NCBI GenBank assembly: GCA_030278955.1
Contig: JAOANR010000003.1
Coordinates: 57,963,628 to 58,027,627, forward strand
DNA length: 64,000 nt
Reading direction: 5' to 3'
DNA from: Hygrophila difformis
Lineage: Eukaryota; Streptophyta; Magnoliopsida; Lamiales; Acanthaceae
Shown: one piece after another, positions 9,902 to 21,062 of the stretch
Layout of the letters: each line of letters starts with the position of its first letter
Numbering within the stretch: position 1 is the first letter of the stretch
The notes under the pieces: model-generated
Seen by the model: the letters and a program-made list of their open reading frames with translations, nothing else
Database searches by the model: none
What the model was told of the DNA's origin: nothing
Made by a program: the position numbers and the translations under genes

Positions 9902-11385
9902 CGAGCAACTACGACATTTATAAAGACTTGTTGCAGCGGCTCGCCAACACTGAAATAATGATGGGTGCCGAAATCAAGTCCAAAAACCCAACTGACATTC
10001 GGCCATCTGAGTGGCCATCTCCTATAAAGCGGACGTTGCCTAGTCCGGAAGCCAATGAACCACTCGTAATCATCAACCTCGGGACAGAGGCAGAGCCAAA
10101 GTTGACCAAGATCAGTGCGTCATTATCGGATGAAAAGCGGCACCAACTGGTGGAGCTGATTCATAAATATAAGGATTGCTTTGCATGGCAGTACACAGAC
10201 ATGCCAGGACTATCAAGAGATCTGGTGGAACATAAGTTGCCAGCTCACCCAGAATTCAGACCTCATAAGCAGCCGCCAAGACGGTTCGACCCAGACACCA
10301 TCCCAAAAATAAAGGCCGAAATTGAGAAACTTCTTAGAGTAGGTTACATTAGAACTTGTCGTTATGTAGAATGGCTTGCAAATATTGTACCTGTTATAAA
10401 AAAGAACGGTCAATTAAGAGTCTGTATAGACTTTAGGAATTTAAACTTGGCAACACCCAAGGATGAATATGTGATGCCTATGGCCGATATGCTCGTTGAT
10501 GCGGCCGCCGGCCACAAGTTTTTATCTTTAATGGATGGTTATTCTGGATACAATCAAATCTTCATTTCTGAAAATGATGTACACAAAACAGCCTTTCGTT
10601 GCCCAGGGCCAGTCGGCATCTTTGAATGGGTAGTCATGCCTTTCGGATTGAAAAATGCTGGGGCAACATACCAAAGGGCCATGAATATGATTTTTCATGA
10701 TTTAATTGGCCATACACTTGAAGTGTACATCGATGACATAGTTGTGAAATCATGCGAATTTGATCAACACTTGGATCACCTTGAAGGTGCCTTCATCCGA
10801 ATGAGGCAACATGGGTTGAAAATTAATCCAGCTAAGTGTGCCTTCGGAGTGGCGGCAGGGAACTTCTTAGGTTTCCTAGTGCATGAGAGGGGCATTGAGG
10901 TGGACCAAAATAAAGTTAAGGCCATATTGGAAGCCCGTGCACCATCCAATCTCAAAGAGCTGCAATCACTAATTGGTAAAATCAATTTTTTAAGGAGATT
11001 TATTGCCAACGCAGCAGGAAAAATGAAAGCGTTCACTACCTTTCTTAAAGGAAGAAAGAACGAGAAATTCATGTGGACGTCGGAGCATCAGGCAGCCTTT
11101 GAAGAAATAAAAAGAGCGTTGGTCAACCCTCCAGTATTAGTACCGCCAAGGCTTGGAGTACCTTTGAAACTATACATATCCGCCGCCGAAGAATCTATCG
11201 GTTGCCTGCTTGCACAGGATGATAAAGACGGCAAGGAGAGGGCTATCTATTACCTTAGCAAGACTCTGCAAGGGCCAGAAGTGAGATATACCGCATTAGA
11301 AAAATTATGCTACGCCCTAGTATACTCCTGCAACAAGTTGGAACATTATGCTGCCAAGAACAGTCCATGTAGTAGCTCCCTTTGA
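9889..11385 (+). pseudogene. Reverse transcriptase plus degenerate first RNase H of the Tat/Retand-like element
   Basis: A 498-residue ORF with the RT core: VCIDFRNLN, MDGYSGYNQI, MPFGLKNAGATYQ and catalytic YIDDI (codons 10726-10740). The connection/RNase H region follows (LYISAAEESIG, YYLSKTLQGPE, RYTALEKLCYA). The canonical Asp of the first RNase H motif (usually LYTDAS) is missing here, as is usual in Tat elements, where this RNase H is thought to be inactive and replaced by a second one. The frame breaks near 11348-11385, where a one-base shift moves the sequence into the next ORF. Confidence 0.88.
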
Positions 11386-13315
11386 CTTGGTAAGGACACT
11401 CTTGCACAAGCCAGCATTGAAAGGCCGACAAGCTAAGTGGGCTATGAAGATTAGTCCCTTTACCCTGGTACATATTCCCCAAAAGGCAGTCAAGGGACAA
11501 GCCTTGGCTGATTTTTTAGCTCAACATCCTTCGTTGACATTGCCAGAGGATCCCAAAGAAGCGTCCTTTATAGGGTTCGAACCTTGGGAACTAACTTTTG
11601 ATGGATCTTGTGCAAGCAGCGGTTCAGGAGCCGGTATTACGATTACTAGTCCTGGTGGAGAACATTGGAAGCTTGCTAGAGAATTAGGGCCTGGCACCAC
11701 CAACAATCAGGCGGAGTACGAAGCTCTAATATTTGGCCTCGAGACAGCATTGCTGAAGGGTGCGAAATCCATTACAATTTTTGGAGATTCCCAAGTCATC
11801 CTGAAACAGTTAACAGGAGAATACGAATGCAAGAGTCCTAGATTGATTAAGTGTTATGAGGTAGCACTAGAGCTACTGGGCAAGTTTTCAGACGCCACCA
11901 TCACACATGTGCCTAGGAGTCAAAATCAAGAGGCTAACGAGGTCGCTCAACTTGCTTCGGGCTGGCAGACTGGTCGCCCTAGGGGGGCACCACGCATTGC
12001 CACCATCACAAATGAGCCTGAGGACCAACAAGAAATCCGACTTCAAAGTCCGAATGATGATTGGAGGACCGAGATCAAACGATATCTTGAAAACCCATCA
12101 TCTGGAGGAGATAGTTCTCTAAAGGTTAAAGCTTTACGGTACACACTAATTGATGGCGAATTATTCCGAAGGGCGGTCGATGGATTACTACTCAAATGCA
12201 TAGGAACCGAAGACGCAAAGTTGGTGATGGAAGAAGTCCATGAGGGAATTTGCGGCTCTCATCGGGCAGGGCCTAGCATGAGATGGAGTATTCATCGCCA
12301 CGGATATTTCTGGCCAACTATCATGGAAGACTGCATTCTCTACGCTCGGGGTTGTGAGGCTTGCCAGAAACATGGGCCAATTCAAAGAGTACCGGCGGAA
12401 GAGTTACACACAGTCATCAAGCCTTGGCCATTTCGTGGCTGGGGGATGGACATCATCGGGAAAATTCATCCACCGTCATCCAAAAACCATGCATTCATAC
12501 TAGTGGCCACTGATTACTTCACCAAATGGGTAGAAGCGTGGCCAATGAGGAAGATTGACCAAAATGATGTAATTAAGTTCGTGACTGAGCTCATACATCG
12601 ATTTGGAATTCCCCAAACAATCACCGCTGACCAGGGTACTGTGTTCACTGGTGAGAAGTTTTTAGCTTTTGCTAAACAATTCGGGATTCGCATATATCAT
12701 TCCACTCCATACTACCCCCAAGCAAACGGTCAAGCTGAGGCCACCAATAAAATCCTGATAAGTATGATCAAGAAGGCAGTAGGTGATAAGCCAAGGAAGT
12801 GGCATGAGGCTCTGACAGAAGTCCTATGGGCTTACAGAAACTCTAAGTCTACAGCCACCGGCTTCACACCATACTATCTGACGTATGGTCATGACGCCGT
12901 CCTACCTTTGGAAATCACAGTCCCCTCTCTCAGAGTGGCCCAGCAGCATCAGTTAGATTTAACTAAGTATGAAGAGGCCATGTTGCAAGAATTGGAGACA
13001 GCAGACGGCGACAAGCTGACCGCTCTGGAAAATATCTGTCGCCAAAAGATAAGAATGGCGAGACATTACGACAAGAGGGTTCGAGGCAAAACCTTTAGCG
13101 AGGGAGACCTAGTATGGAAGGTGACTCCACCCTTGGGGGTGCGTGACAATGAAACAGGCAAGTGGTCTCCAAATTGGGAAGAACCATTCATTGTTACGCA
13201 AAGACTACTTAACGGTGCATACAAACTGATGGACATCGATGGCCAAGAACACAAACAGAGTATAAATGCAAAATACCTCAAAGTGTTTTATCCATCAGTG
13301 TGGGAATCTGAATAA
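11348..13315 (+). CDS. Second (archaeal-type) RNase H and integrase of the Tat/Retand-like element
   Basis: An uninterrupted 655-residue ORF. Residues 1-60 finish the first RNase H. An archaeal-type RNase H follows with FDGS (D85), QAEYEAL (E123) and GDSQ (D147). The last motif reads EANEVAQLA, so the usual fourth Asp is Asn (197) and activity is doubtful. The integrase has a zinc motif H298-x6-H305...C336-x2-C339 and a catalytic D368-x59-D428-x35-E464 triad. It would insert the cDNA into the host genome. No chromodomain is seen at the C terminus. The stop lies 145 bp from the stop of the antisense gene, so the two units converge. Confidence 0.88.
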   Translation: MLPRTVHVVAPFDLVRTLLHKPALKGRQAKWAMKISPFTLVHIPQKAVKGQALADFLAQHPSLTLPEDPKEASFIGFEPWELTFDGSCASSGSGAGITITSPGGEHWKLARELGPGTTNNQAEYEALIFGLETALLKGAKSITIFGDSQVILKQLTGEYECKSPRLIKCYEVALELLGKFSDATITHVPRSQNQEANEVAQLASGWQTGRPRGAPRIATITNEPEDQQEIRLQSPNDDWRTEIKRYLENPSSGGDSSLKVKALRYTLIDGELFRRAVDGLLLKCIGTEDAKLVMEEVHEGICGSHRAGPSMRWSIHRHGYFWPTIMEDCILYARGCEACQKHGPIQRVPAEELHTVIKPWPFRGWGMDIIGKIHPPSSKNHAFILVATDYFTKWVEAWPMRKIDQNDVIKFVTELIHRFGIPQTITADQGTVFTGEKFLAFAKQFGIRIYHSTPYYPQANGQAEATNKILISMIKKAVGDKPRKWHEALTEVLWAYRNSKSTATGFTPYYLTYGHDAVLPLEITVPSLRVAQQHQLDLTKYEEAMLQELETADGDKLTALENICRQKIRMARHYDKRVRGKTFSEGDLVWKVTPPLGVRDNETGKWSPNWEEPFIVTQRLLNGAYKLMDIDGQEHKQSINAKYLKVFYPSVWESE

Positions 13316-13459
13316 GAAACGCAAGTGCATCAAAAGTGGCCAAGTCACAAGCTCGGCCAAAAAAGTAACAGTAATATCCCAAAGTAAAAGCAAGAGTTGC
13401 CCACCACAAGGCCGATAGGCTGACCCAAAAGTGTACTGAAAACAAAGTAGTGCAAAAAA

Positions 13460-16400
13460 CTAATGAGGAGGCTGCCTAACATCACCCAGTATACGCCGAC
13501 GCATGAGGGCCCACTGATCACGAGTGCGCTCGAACATGTCCGTCAGACGGAGAAGTGCGGCCGCCGAAGCACGAGCGCGAACCAACAACCGAAGCCGACG
13601 AGTCCGAACTCCCGATAACTCAGCCGATAAATCACGCTCATCTGCGGCTAACCGACCATAGAAAGTCTCCAACTCGGCAGCTCGGGAAGAAATGTCAGCC
13701 AAGACAGGCTCTAAGGTAGCAAGCTCCTCATTGGCCTCCTGAATGGTGCGCCTCCTCTCCAGAATGATACGCTCCTGCTCGCGTAACGACGTCCCTAAGA
13801 TGCGCTCTACGACTCTCTCTAACTCCGCGATCAGTAGACAACTGCTCGCGCTGAGAGTGGATAGCCTCTATCTGAAAGCAAACCTCACGGTATCGGGCCT
13901 CGAGGTCATCAAGCAGCGTCAGATCATGAGCAGACTGATCCGCAGAGCTACTAAAAGCGGGATAGGAAACAGCTAAATCAGCGATGCGCTCTGAAAAGCT
14001 AAGAAAGTCAGCATCCTCGGTAAAGGCGGAAACTGCGCTAACATCGTCCAGTAGGCGATCAAGACTTGAAAACACCTCGGTGGAGAGTCGATCGATATGG
14101 GTGGATAGAAGGCGGTCAAACGCCTCACATGATGAAACGACAACCCTATCAATAGAAGCAGGCGCCGAAGGGCCTGATAAAGAGGTCGCTGGAACTGAGG
14201 CACGAGCCATGGACACCTGAGGAAAACTTGACATGAATATAGGAATAAGAAACTCTAATAGCCTCAAAGGATGAAACGAAGCATACCTGAGGAGGCAGCG
14301 CGACCGAATCAGCTGAAGTAGCATGAAAAGCGGTGATAGAATGAGCTGCCTGATCCATGGGAACCTAGAGAGGGAACCCTTAGAGCATGTCCTTAAGAAG
14401 AAATAAAAGAAAGTAAGGGTGCCGATAAGGAATACCTGAGAAATCACTGAAGGGCCAGCCTGACTATTCTTGGAAACGTGATCCGCAGCCTGAATAGTAT
14501 CCGCGGGAGGAACCTGGAGGACACAGCTATCCTTAGAATACCCTGCTTAAACAAAATAAGCAGAAAAGGAGAGGGAACATAACCAAAAAAAATACCTGAG
14601 AGACCAAATCGTGGTCATACGAGCCAACCGCGTCATCAGTCTTAGAGGAATGAAGATCCGCCTATACCATTAAAAGGAGAGTCATTACAATACTAGAGGT
14701 AATGAGAATAAGAGAACTAAGGTGGAAAAGCATACCTGGTCAACAGCAGTGGTCGAAGGATCATCAATATCGGTCATCGCGGCAGTATCGTCGCAACCAT
14801 GAAGGATGGTATAATCAGCACGAGCAAACATCTCCTCCAGGGATGGGGAAGGCTCATCAGAAGGTCTACCAAGGGCAGATAAATACCGAGAGTCGGCAGC
14901 CACAAGAACATCAGCGGTGAAGTCATCTGCCTGACCGTGATCATCATCGCAATGGGGATCTACCAACTCATCCTCATCAATGCCAACATCACCCGTGTGA
15001 TCCTCCTCCTCATCAGAGCGTGATCCATCATCACTCGAGCCAGCCTCCGCCTCATCAGAACCGGACTGCTCGTCGCTGGCCGAGGCATCCTCATCACGTA
15101 CTGCATCATCATCTGCATCATCATCTGCGGACGAAGAGACAACATTAAAAGACCCTACAGTTGTTGTGCGAAATGATATATTGACAATAAAGTGATTCAA
15201 CCTACCTCTTCGGCGCTTGCGGGAAGAAGTGACTGACCCAGACTTGGACTTCGTGGTAACACTGCGAGGGGCAGAAGCACGGGACCGATGCGAAGGAGCT
15301 GAGTCTCCGAAACGAGCTGTCAGCCGGTCATATGGCGGCAAAATAGAAGTAATATACGGCGTCCACCACGCCATAAAACCAGCTGCAAGCGATCCTGGTG
15401 GAGTAAAGGGGAGGTAGCTGGAAAGCGTCAAACGAGATGAAAAAGCCACCACATCCCTAATAGCCACAGGAGTCAGCCTACCCTTCCTGGTAAAACGAAT
15501 AGGCCACCTCACTCTACGAGGAAGTCCAGGATGGCAGCCAAACTGACGGACAAGCAGGTGCGGGCAATACGGCTCAGCTATGAGAGGATTATAAGCGTCA
15601 GTCCTCTTCACCCCACTCAAAAGCATGTGAGGCTTCATACTGATGTTCCAAGTGGATTCCCCGTGAAGGCCTCGTGGCTGAGCAGGATGGCAAACCAGTG
15701 TAGACAGCAACCGTGAAATGGAGGCATAAACAAACAAGTCATTGTAAGACGGCCGATAATGATAGAGCCAATGGATAACCCCTAGACCATCTCGTCCCAA
15801 AAGGCCGTCCCGGCTGATCCTCACAGACTGAGCGGCCAATATCCTACATAACGGATCACCCTCCGAAACCTCCTGCGGACTAGGGCGTAGTACACCAGTG
15901 AACAACTGGGGAAAATATAACTGAATCCATAACTGTAAAAACCATAGCGGCCCAGCAGCCGTGGTAGAGGGATCCCGTCCAGTGGCCAGCTTATCAGAAA
16001 GCTTAGCCATGCCGCTAAACAAAGTGGCGAGGAAATATGAGCCTATAGCTCGAGTCTCCGTACTCATAAATCCTAAGACAAGGGGGAGTGCAGTACGTAG
16101 AACAGTACGTGCACTGAAACAAATAACAAATCTGCTGAACCATAATAAAAGAAAGGCTACGTGCTCATCTCGCGTGGTAGGATGAACCCCTGACGCCTTG
16201 TTATGCACAATATAAGCTGGATATCGCCTGGCCTCTTTGCCCGGAGGGCAAATTGCCGCACCAATTCTGGAGTCATCGACAACGGACTGTGTCAACTCCG
16301 CTCCAACCACGCGAAGCCCCGTGATCATCACCACGTCAAGAAGTGTAGGGCCAACAAATCCACAGGGAAACTGGAAAGCATTGACAATGGAGTTCCAGAA

Positions 16401-17001
16401 ACCCATAAGATAGTAAAGCAAGTGATGGTCTATCACCACAGGCTCAGTGGATAGAAGGATGGCCTCATTAATCCCCCACTCGCGCCACTGGGATGTACGG
16501 CCCGCCATCCGACGCACCCATGAAATATACTGGCCTAGATTACTATCACCGTCAATCTCAGTCCTGGGGGCTTTAGCCTTTGACTTGGAGATAGAAGTGC
16601 CATATTGAGGCTGAGATTTAATGGTCTTAGTATGAGACACGAAGGCACTGGTAAAGGCAGCCTGGGTGAGAGGTAAATTGCAGGATAAAAATTGTCTCGA
16701 CCCATCCGCGCGCTCAGGCGTACTATGGAACGGCCATAGAAAAAGCTCCGATTCCTGCCGACGATCGAAATCATATGCCTCATCATCAGAATCCGGAATG
16801 AGCGGACGCTGCACGCCCTGCAGGAAAGAAAAGCAAGCATGAGTTTGAGGGAGGCGAACATAGGCCACAAAACAAGATGGGTAAGGCAAGGCAAACCTGA
16901 AAAGTCCGAGGAGGAGCTAAAGTAACAGCCTAAGTAGTACTGGGGGTGGCGGCATGAACAACTATCTGAGGCTGAGTAGACCTGGCAATGTCCTGTGCCA
17001 T
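13460..17001 (-). pseudogene. Antisense multi-exon plant-mobile-domain (PMD) gene inside the Tat/Retand-like element
   Basis: Read on the minus strand the sequence forms a spliced gene. Inferred exons are 16897-17001 (ATG at 16999-17001), 14736-16817 with a likely 81-nt intron 15125-15205, 14596-14661, 14436-14542, 14287-14364 and 13460-14216. Junctions are GT/AG and, apart from the short 81-nt intron, phase 0. Exon 2 encodes a plant mobile domain (aminotransferase-like PMD): W-x3-GINEAI, LLYYLMGFW, FPCGFVGPTLLDVVMITGL. An acidic Ser/Asp/Glu tract follows, then a charged coiled-coil C terminus. Total length would be about 1,037 residues. This copy is broken: TAG at 16930-16932 in exon 1, exon 14436-14542 one base short of 36 codons, and a one-base shift near 13830. 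PMD proteins are linked to transposons and to silencing factors (MAIN/MAIL1); the role here is unknown. Antisense extra ORFs between integrase and the 3' LTR are known in Tat elements. Confidence 0.78.
14736..16817 (-). other. PMD-encoding exon 2 of the antisense gene
   Basis: This is the largest exon and its frame is open throughout. The acceptor TTCTTTCCTGCAG lies just upstream (AG at 16818-16819) and the donor CAG/GTATGC at 14734-14735. Near its 3' end a GTAGGT...CCGCAG pair marks the 81-nt candidate intron, whose retained reading would be AT-rich. The PMD covers roughly the first 450 codons. The rest is a basic patch, then an Asp/Glu/Ser-rich tract. Confidence 0.72.
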
Positions 17002-17079
17002 ATAAAGTTAGCGGGATAAGTCGAAGAGGTAAATAAAGTTGAAGTTAACTAAGGTGCTAATCAAGCCATTCCAACCTGA

Positions 17080-18420
17080 AAAGCCATGCCGCGAGGCGAC
17101 AAGGCAGCAAACCCTGACAAGGAGGTGGCGGCCCGGACAGAAGAAGAGGCGGCCTGCCCTCAAGAGGACGGCGGCTGGTGGCTCTGGGCGGCCTGGGCCG
17201 AAGAGGTGGCGGCCTGGCTCTGGGCGGCCTGGGCTGATGGGGTGGCGGCCTGGACAGCGGCGGCTGAAGCACCCTGGGTGGCGGCCGATGATAACCCGAG
17301 CTGACTATGAGGGGCAGCCTGAGCCGAAGGAGTGGCGGCCCGTATAGTGTCGTCTACTAGATCCTATGTCATGAGTAACGAGTGTGATGACTAAAGAAGC
17401 AACTCTAGGTTAACCTGACACCTAAACGTGGTGTTCTATGTTCTCTTAGTCCTATCTCATCCTCTTCTATCTTCTATGATTCTCTAAGTCCTATGTCAGA
17501 TATAGGATTGCCACAAGCAAGTTAGAATAAGTAATTTTGCTATATTCTATACATACATAGGAGGCATAAATCTACTATACGCACGTGAATTAAGCCGAAG
17601 CAGGCAAAGTTCACAAAATTCAGTCCAACATCTCTCCCCATAATCCTAACATGCCTAAATGCTCATCAACCTCCATGATATCCCCTCCACACATGTGATA
17701 AGCCTCCACCAAAGTATGCATAGCAAAATAAAAATGGAGGATAGCTCACTAACCTGGTCCATGAAGCGAAAAAGAGGGCGACCTGGTTGCAAGCAGATAG
17801 CATCCTTCGAACAATGGCAGGGGGCTTCCAGGTGGCGGCTTCCAGGACAGGGGTGGCGGCCTCCAACACGGGTGAAGCAGGCGGCCTCCCGGAGCGGTGG
17901 CAGCCTCGGCGGGCGGCCAAGGGGCGGTAGCCTCTGGCAGGCGGCCTCGGTCGGGCGGCCAAGGCGTGGGCGGCTTCAGGTGGTTGGGCGGCCAAGGCAT
18001 GGGGCGGCTTCAGGTGGTTGGGCGGCCAAGGCGTGGGCGGCCTCGATCGGGCGGCCTGGCGGGGCGGCTTCAGGTGGCGGCGGCCTGGCGATTGGGCGGC
18101 CTGGCGTGGCGTGGCGGCCTGGGCTCGGGCGGCCAAGGCGTGGGCAGCCTCGGTCGGCGGCGGCCTGGCGATTGGTCGGCCTGTCGTGGGCGGCGGCCTG
18201 GGCTCGGGCGGCCAAGGCGTGGCGGGGCAGCCTGGGCTCGGGCGGCCAAGGTCAGGCGGCCTTGCGTGGGCGGCTTCGCGGGGAAGTGGGCGGCCTCCAA
18301 AGGCTGGCAGCGGCACCCTCCAAGAAGCGAGCGGCGGCGGCCTCCAAGGAGGGAGAGCAGCGGCGGCCTGTGACAGAGGCGGCGGCGGCTTCCAGGCCGT
18401 GTTCTAAGCGACCTCCCGGC
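17080..18420 (-). repeat. GC-rich GGCGGCC-type degenerate repeats in the antisense leader
   Basis: About 1.3 kb of irregular repeats built from GGCGGCC, GGCGGCCTGG, GGCGGCCAAGGCGTGGGCGG and related blocks, in strong contrast to the AT-rich surroundings. All frames are open by composition, so the long ORFs here (Gly/Arg/Trp-rich or Pro/Ala/Arg-rich) are not taken as genes. By position it would be the 5' leader of the antisense PMD transcript and could form strong secondary structure. Confidence 0.7.
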
Positions 18421-18503
18421 GGCGGCCGAACAAGAGAGGAAAGGAGAGAAGAAAATTTGGAAAGTGGGTTGAGGAATTTTGGAAACTTTCCAAAAGTGTG
18501 AGG

Positions 18504-18548
18504 TTTTTATACTAGTAGGGTTTTGTCCCTAATGGGCTCTAATGGGCC
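18504..18548 (-). promoter_or_regulatory. Antisense promoter: TATA box, telo-box and two site II-like motifs
   Basis: On the minus strand the order is GGCCCA (18543-18548), a second copy AGCCCA (18533-18538), telo-box AAACCCTA (18516-18523) and TATA box TATAAAAA (18504-18511). Telo-box plus site II next to a TATA box is a known combination in plant promoters active in dividing cells. A start site near 18475-18480 is expected, giving a long leader before the ATG at 17001. It lies about 80 bp inside the 3' LTR boundary. Confidence 0.65.
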
Positions 18549-18610
18549 GAAAATTCCAAACCCTAAAATTAAGCGCGCAAATTTGTCTTAAAATGTTAAT
18601 CAGACAAAAT

Positions 18611-18627
18611 GCGCGAAGGGGGGCATC
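18611..18627 (+). other. Polypurine tract of the Tat/Retand-like element
   Basis: GCGCGAAGGGGGGCATC directly precedes the 3' LTR. The purine run GAAGGGGGG is the expected plus-strand primer, with four bases (CATC) between it and the LTR. Confidence 0.7.
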
Positions 18628-19252
18628 TGTTAACCCAACAAAATATATATTAAAGCCCATCCAAGTTTACCTGGCCCAGTCCGTGGAAATATATCCGGAA
18701 GAGAGGACGCGTCTTCAGGTCAGTAAAGATATATCCGGAAGGGGGATACATCTTCAAAGTCTCAGTCCATAAAAATATATCCGGAGAAGATGACGCACTT
18801 TCAAAGGCCCAATCTATTTTTCAAAGCTCGGTCCAATTCAAGATTTATCCGGATAATGACCAAGGGAAGGTGGGCGATAAGGGAGTGATACAACCCTCCC
18901 AAGTTGTCAGTCCTCGAGCCGCCATCCTTTCGCGTGCGCCGTATGTGTCACAGAAGTCAAGGTCTCATTAATGGAGGACGGCGCCATCACGCGTCTCAGC
19001 CTGGGAGGGTGTCAGTCCCCCTCTCTATAAAAGGAGGAAGAGACACACTCCAGAGATCATCACAAACCCTCTAGAGGAATCGCATTACTATTTTTATTTT
19101 ATGTATCATTTTCTTTTCTGCATAATTTCTTTACCGTTCTTCAATTCTGCAAATTTTTATTTCTTTCACAGTTTTTATTCAGTTTGCTGTATTTCTTTCA
19201 AAATCCTTGTAAACATCTTCATCATTATCAATCAAGAAATTCTTGGTTAACA
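18628..19252 (+). repeat. 3' LTR of the Tat/Retand-like element
   Basis: 625 bp, beginning TGTTAACCC and ending GGTTAACA, followed by target duplication CTAGT at 19253-19257. It differs from the 5' copy by about nine substitutions and one T insertion in the U5 T-run. TATA box at 19026-19032. Confidence 0.93.
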
Positions 19253-19257
19253 CTAGT

Positions 19258-20075
19258 AGTAGTATTACTATTGTTTATTGAAGTGGGCTACTCCAATCCC
19301 GTGGCTTGCATTTTGGTGTCATTGCACGGCGACCTACTTCAATTTTTTTAGACGTGATCTGAGCTGTCCATGTGGGTAAATTAAAGAGCATATTTACCAA
19401 ATATCTACGGACATTGACTGGGGGAACTCATGGAATGTCGCAAATTTTTTTGTATAGCTTGCAAATTGAGGGGGGGGAGTAAAAGCAATTTGCAGTAATC
19501 CCTCCTCACTCTCATTAAATTTAATATATTTGTTGAACGACTAATATTATAAAATATGTTAAAAAATTTCATTTGGTATAAAATGATACTTCTATTTGAA
19601 TATATAATATGTGCATGTGACTTTCCAATCCCTCTCCACTCTCATTAAGTGCATACCGGTGGCAGTTCACCCTACCATTTTTCCCACTAAATTATTCTAC
19701 TTACAATTTTAGACCTAATGCTTGGGCAAAGGATTTGTCCTGGCTTCGAGGGGAAAGCAGGTCCAACAACGAACGAACCTCTCATTTTGTTCTAGGATTC
19801 TTCTTCTTCTTCATAGGTCATTTGTGGCACGTGGGGGGCTCGTGCAGCTGCAGCAGATGGCAATTTGACCCTAGATATTAAAAACCAAACCGGGCCCAAC
19901 TCGCTAGCTCAGTTCAAATCTTCATTTTGGGTCTTAGGTTAATTCTGAATCAGGTCCATCTTAACTTTTATCGAATTGGGTTGGGTCTTGGGTCTAGCAT
20001 CGGACTCGATCCAAGTATGTCTTAGTAATAGTCTAGTACTTTTATATGGAATGAGCTTATGTGGTTGATTACTTA
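19258..20075. other. Intergenic sequence, nothing recognised
   Basis: About 820 bp of AT-rich DNA between the Tat target duplication and the LINE tail. It has no convincing ORF, RNA gene or repeat boundary. It resumes the host sequence interrupted at 4860. Confidence 0.6.
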
Positions 20076-20254
20076 TTTTTTTTTTTGGGTAAGAAGGAGG
20101 GCTTTAGCCATTTTCATTCAACAGACTGAAAAGTATTACAAGAGCCAGCCAAATCGGCTAGAAGTAAATCCGAAATATGATCTGGGGGTCGACCTAAACG
20201 TTCCACCCTGAAAATAGAATGACACCTTCTAACAAGAACATCAGCTACTTTGTT

Positions 20255-21062
20255 ACTCTCCCTGGAAATACGGTTAAATTATAATTGCCAATTCCAGCTT
20301 CGCATTTCTTTGAGTTGGGCAATGACTCTGACTTGAGGTCCAGCCGAACTATCGAGTGAAGTGAGCTTTATTATCAGCTTCAACAATCAGTTGCTTAAAA
20401 CCAAGATCCCAGGCTAATTGCAGACACAAGAAAATCCCCCATGCTTCTGCAAAAACCGTTGGAATAGGATCACCAACTGCAGTAATACCTCCCACCCAAT
20501 AGCCATTTGAATCTCTGAGAAGTCCCTCAGCTCTGCAAGATGAAGAAAGGGAATTTCCATCACTATTTACTTTAATCCAACCAATAGGAGGTCTGCTCCA
20601 GCAACTCTTACGGGTAGACCAGTTCTGTGATCCCATCCTCTTGAATTCATTTCTGCCCATAAGGTGTTCGATCGAATTCCTCAAAATAATCCAATGAAGA
20701 TTCTCCCAAGCGGTGGTGTCGCAACCATGGGCTTCTTTGCACCTGTTCTTCCAAATCATCCAGCAACCAAAGCCCAAGGTGGAAGCGTCGGCCTCGTCCA
20801 GCAACATACAATTCATGGAATAGATCCACTCCTTGGTATCGAGCGTCCAGAAGCTTGCGGGAAGGAGAAGATTAGAATTATTCCATACCAAAGCTGATGA
20901 AAAACAGTCTCTCAGAGCATGGACAACTGTCTCAACTTCACCACACTTCCAACAAATTGGACTCCGAGCTAATCCTCTCTTGTGTTTTTCAGAAGCTGTA
21001 AGAATGCGTTCAGTAGCAACTAGCCATAAGAATGTGCGGACACGTTGTGATGCCGGCCACCG
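20255..21062 (-). pseudogene. LINE ORF2 zf-RVT remainder and RNase H domain
   Basis: After the TAG at 21063 the frame continues through a Cys-containing zf-RVT segment (ICWKCGEVETVVHAL) and a plant-type RNase H (WIKVNSDGNS, EAWGIFLCLQLA, VEADNKA). The frame is lost near 20352, just after the ADNKA motif. The final motif (RISRESNKVADVL) is readable in another frame near 20240-20280, with a further stop close by. The Asp of the first motif is kept. Confidence 0.8.

Larger units (their letters stand above)
4861..19252 (+). mobile_element. Ty3/gypsy LTR retrotransposon, Tat/Retand-like, with antisense gene
   Basis: Complete 14.4-kb element bounded by near-identical LTRs and a 5-bp target duplication CTAGT (4856-4860 and 19253-19257). 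The order is LTR, PBS, gag, protease, RT, degenerate RNase H, second (archaeal-type) RNase H, integrase, antisense gene, PPT, LTR. A second RNase H plus extra ORFs between integrase and the 3' LTR is characteristic of the Tat lineage. The two LTRs differ by roughly nine substitutions and one indel in 624 bp by eye, so the insertion is fairly recent, yet gag and pol carry several frameshifts and stops. This copy is therefore not autonomous. Confidence 0.9.

Noticed and set aside
17057..18501. Several long Pro/Ala/Arg- or Gly/Trp-rich ORFs on both strands
   Set aside because: Open in most frames because of GC-rich GGCGGCC repeats; no domain and no consistent start.
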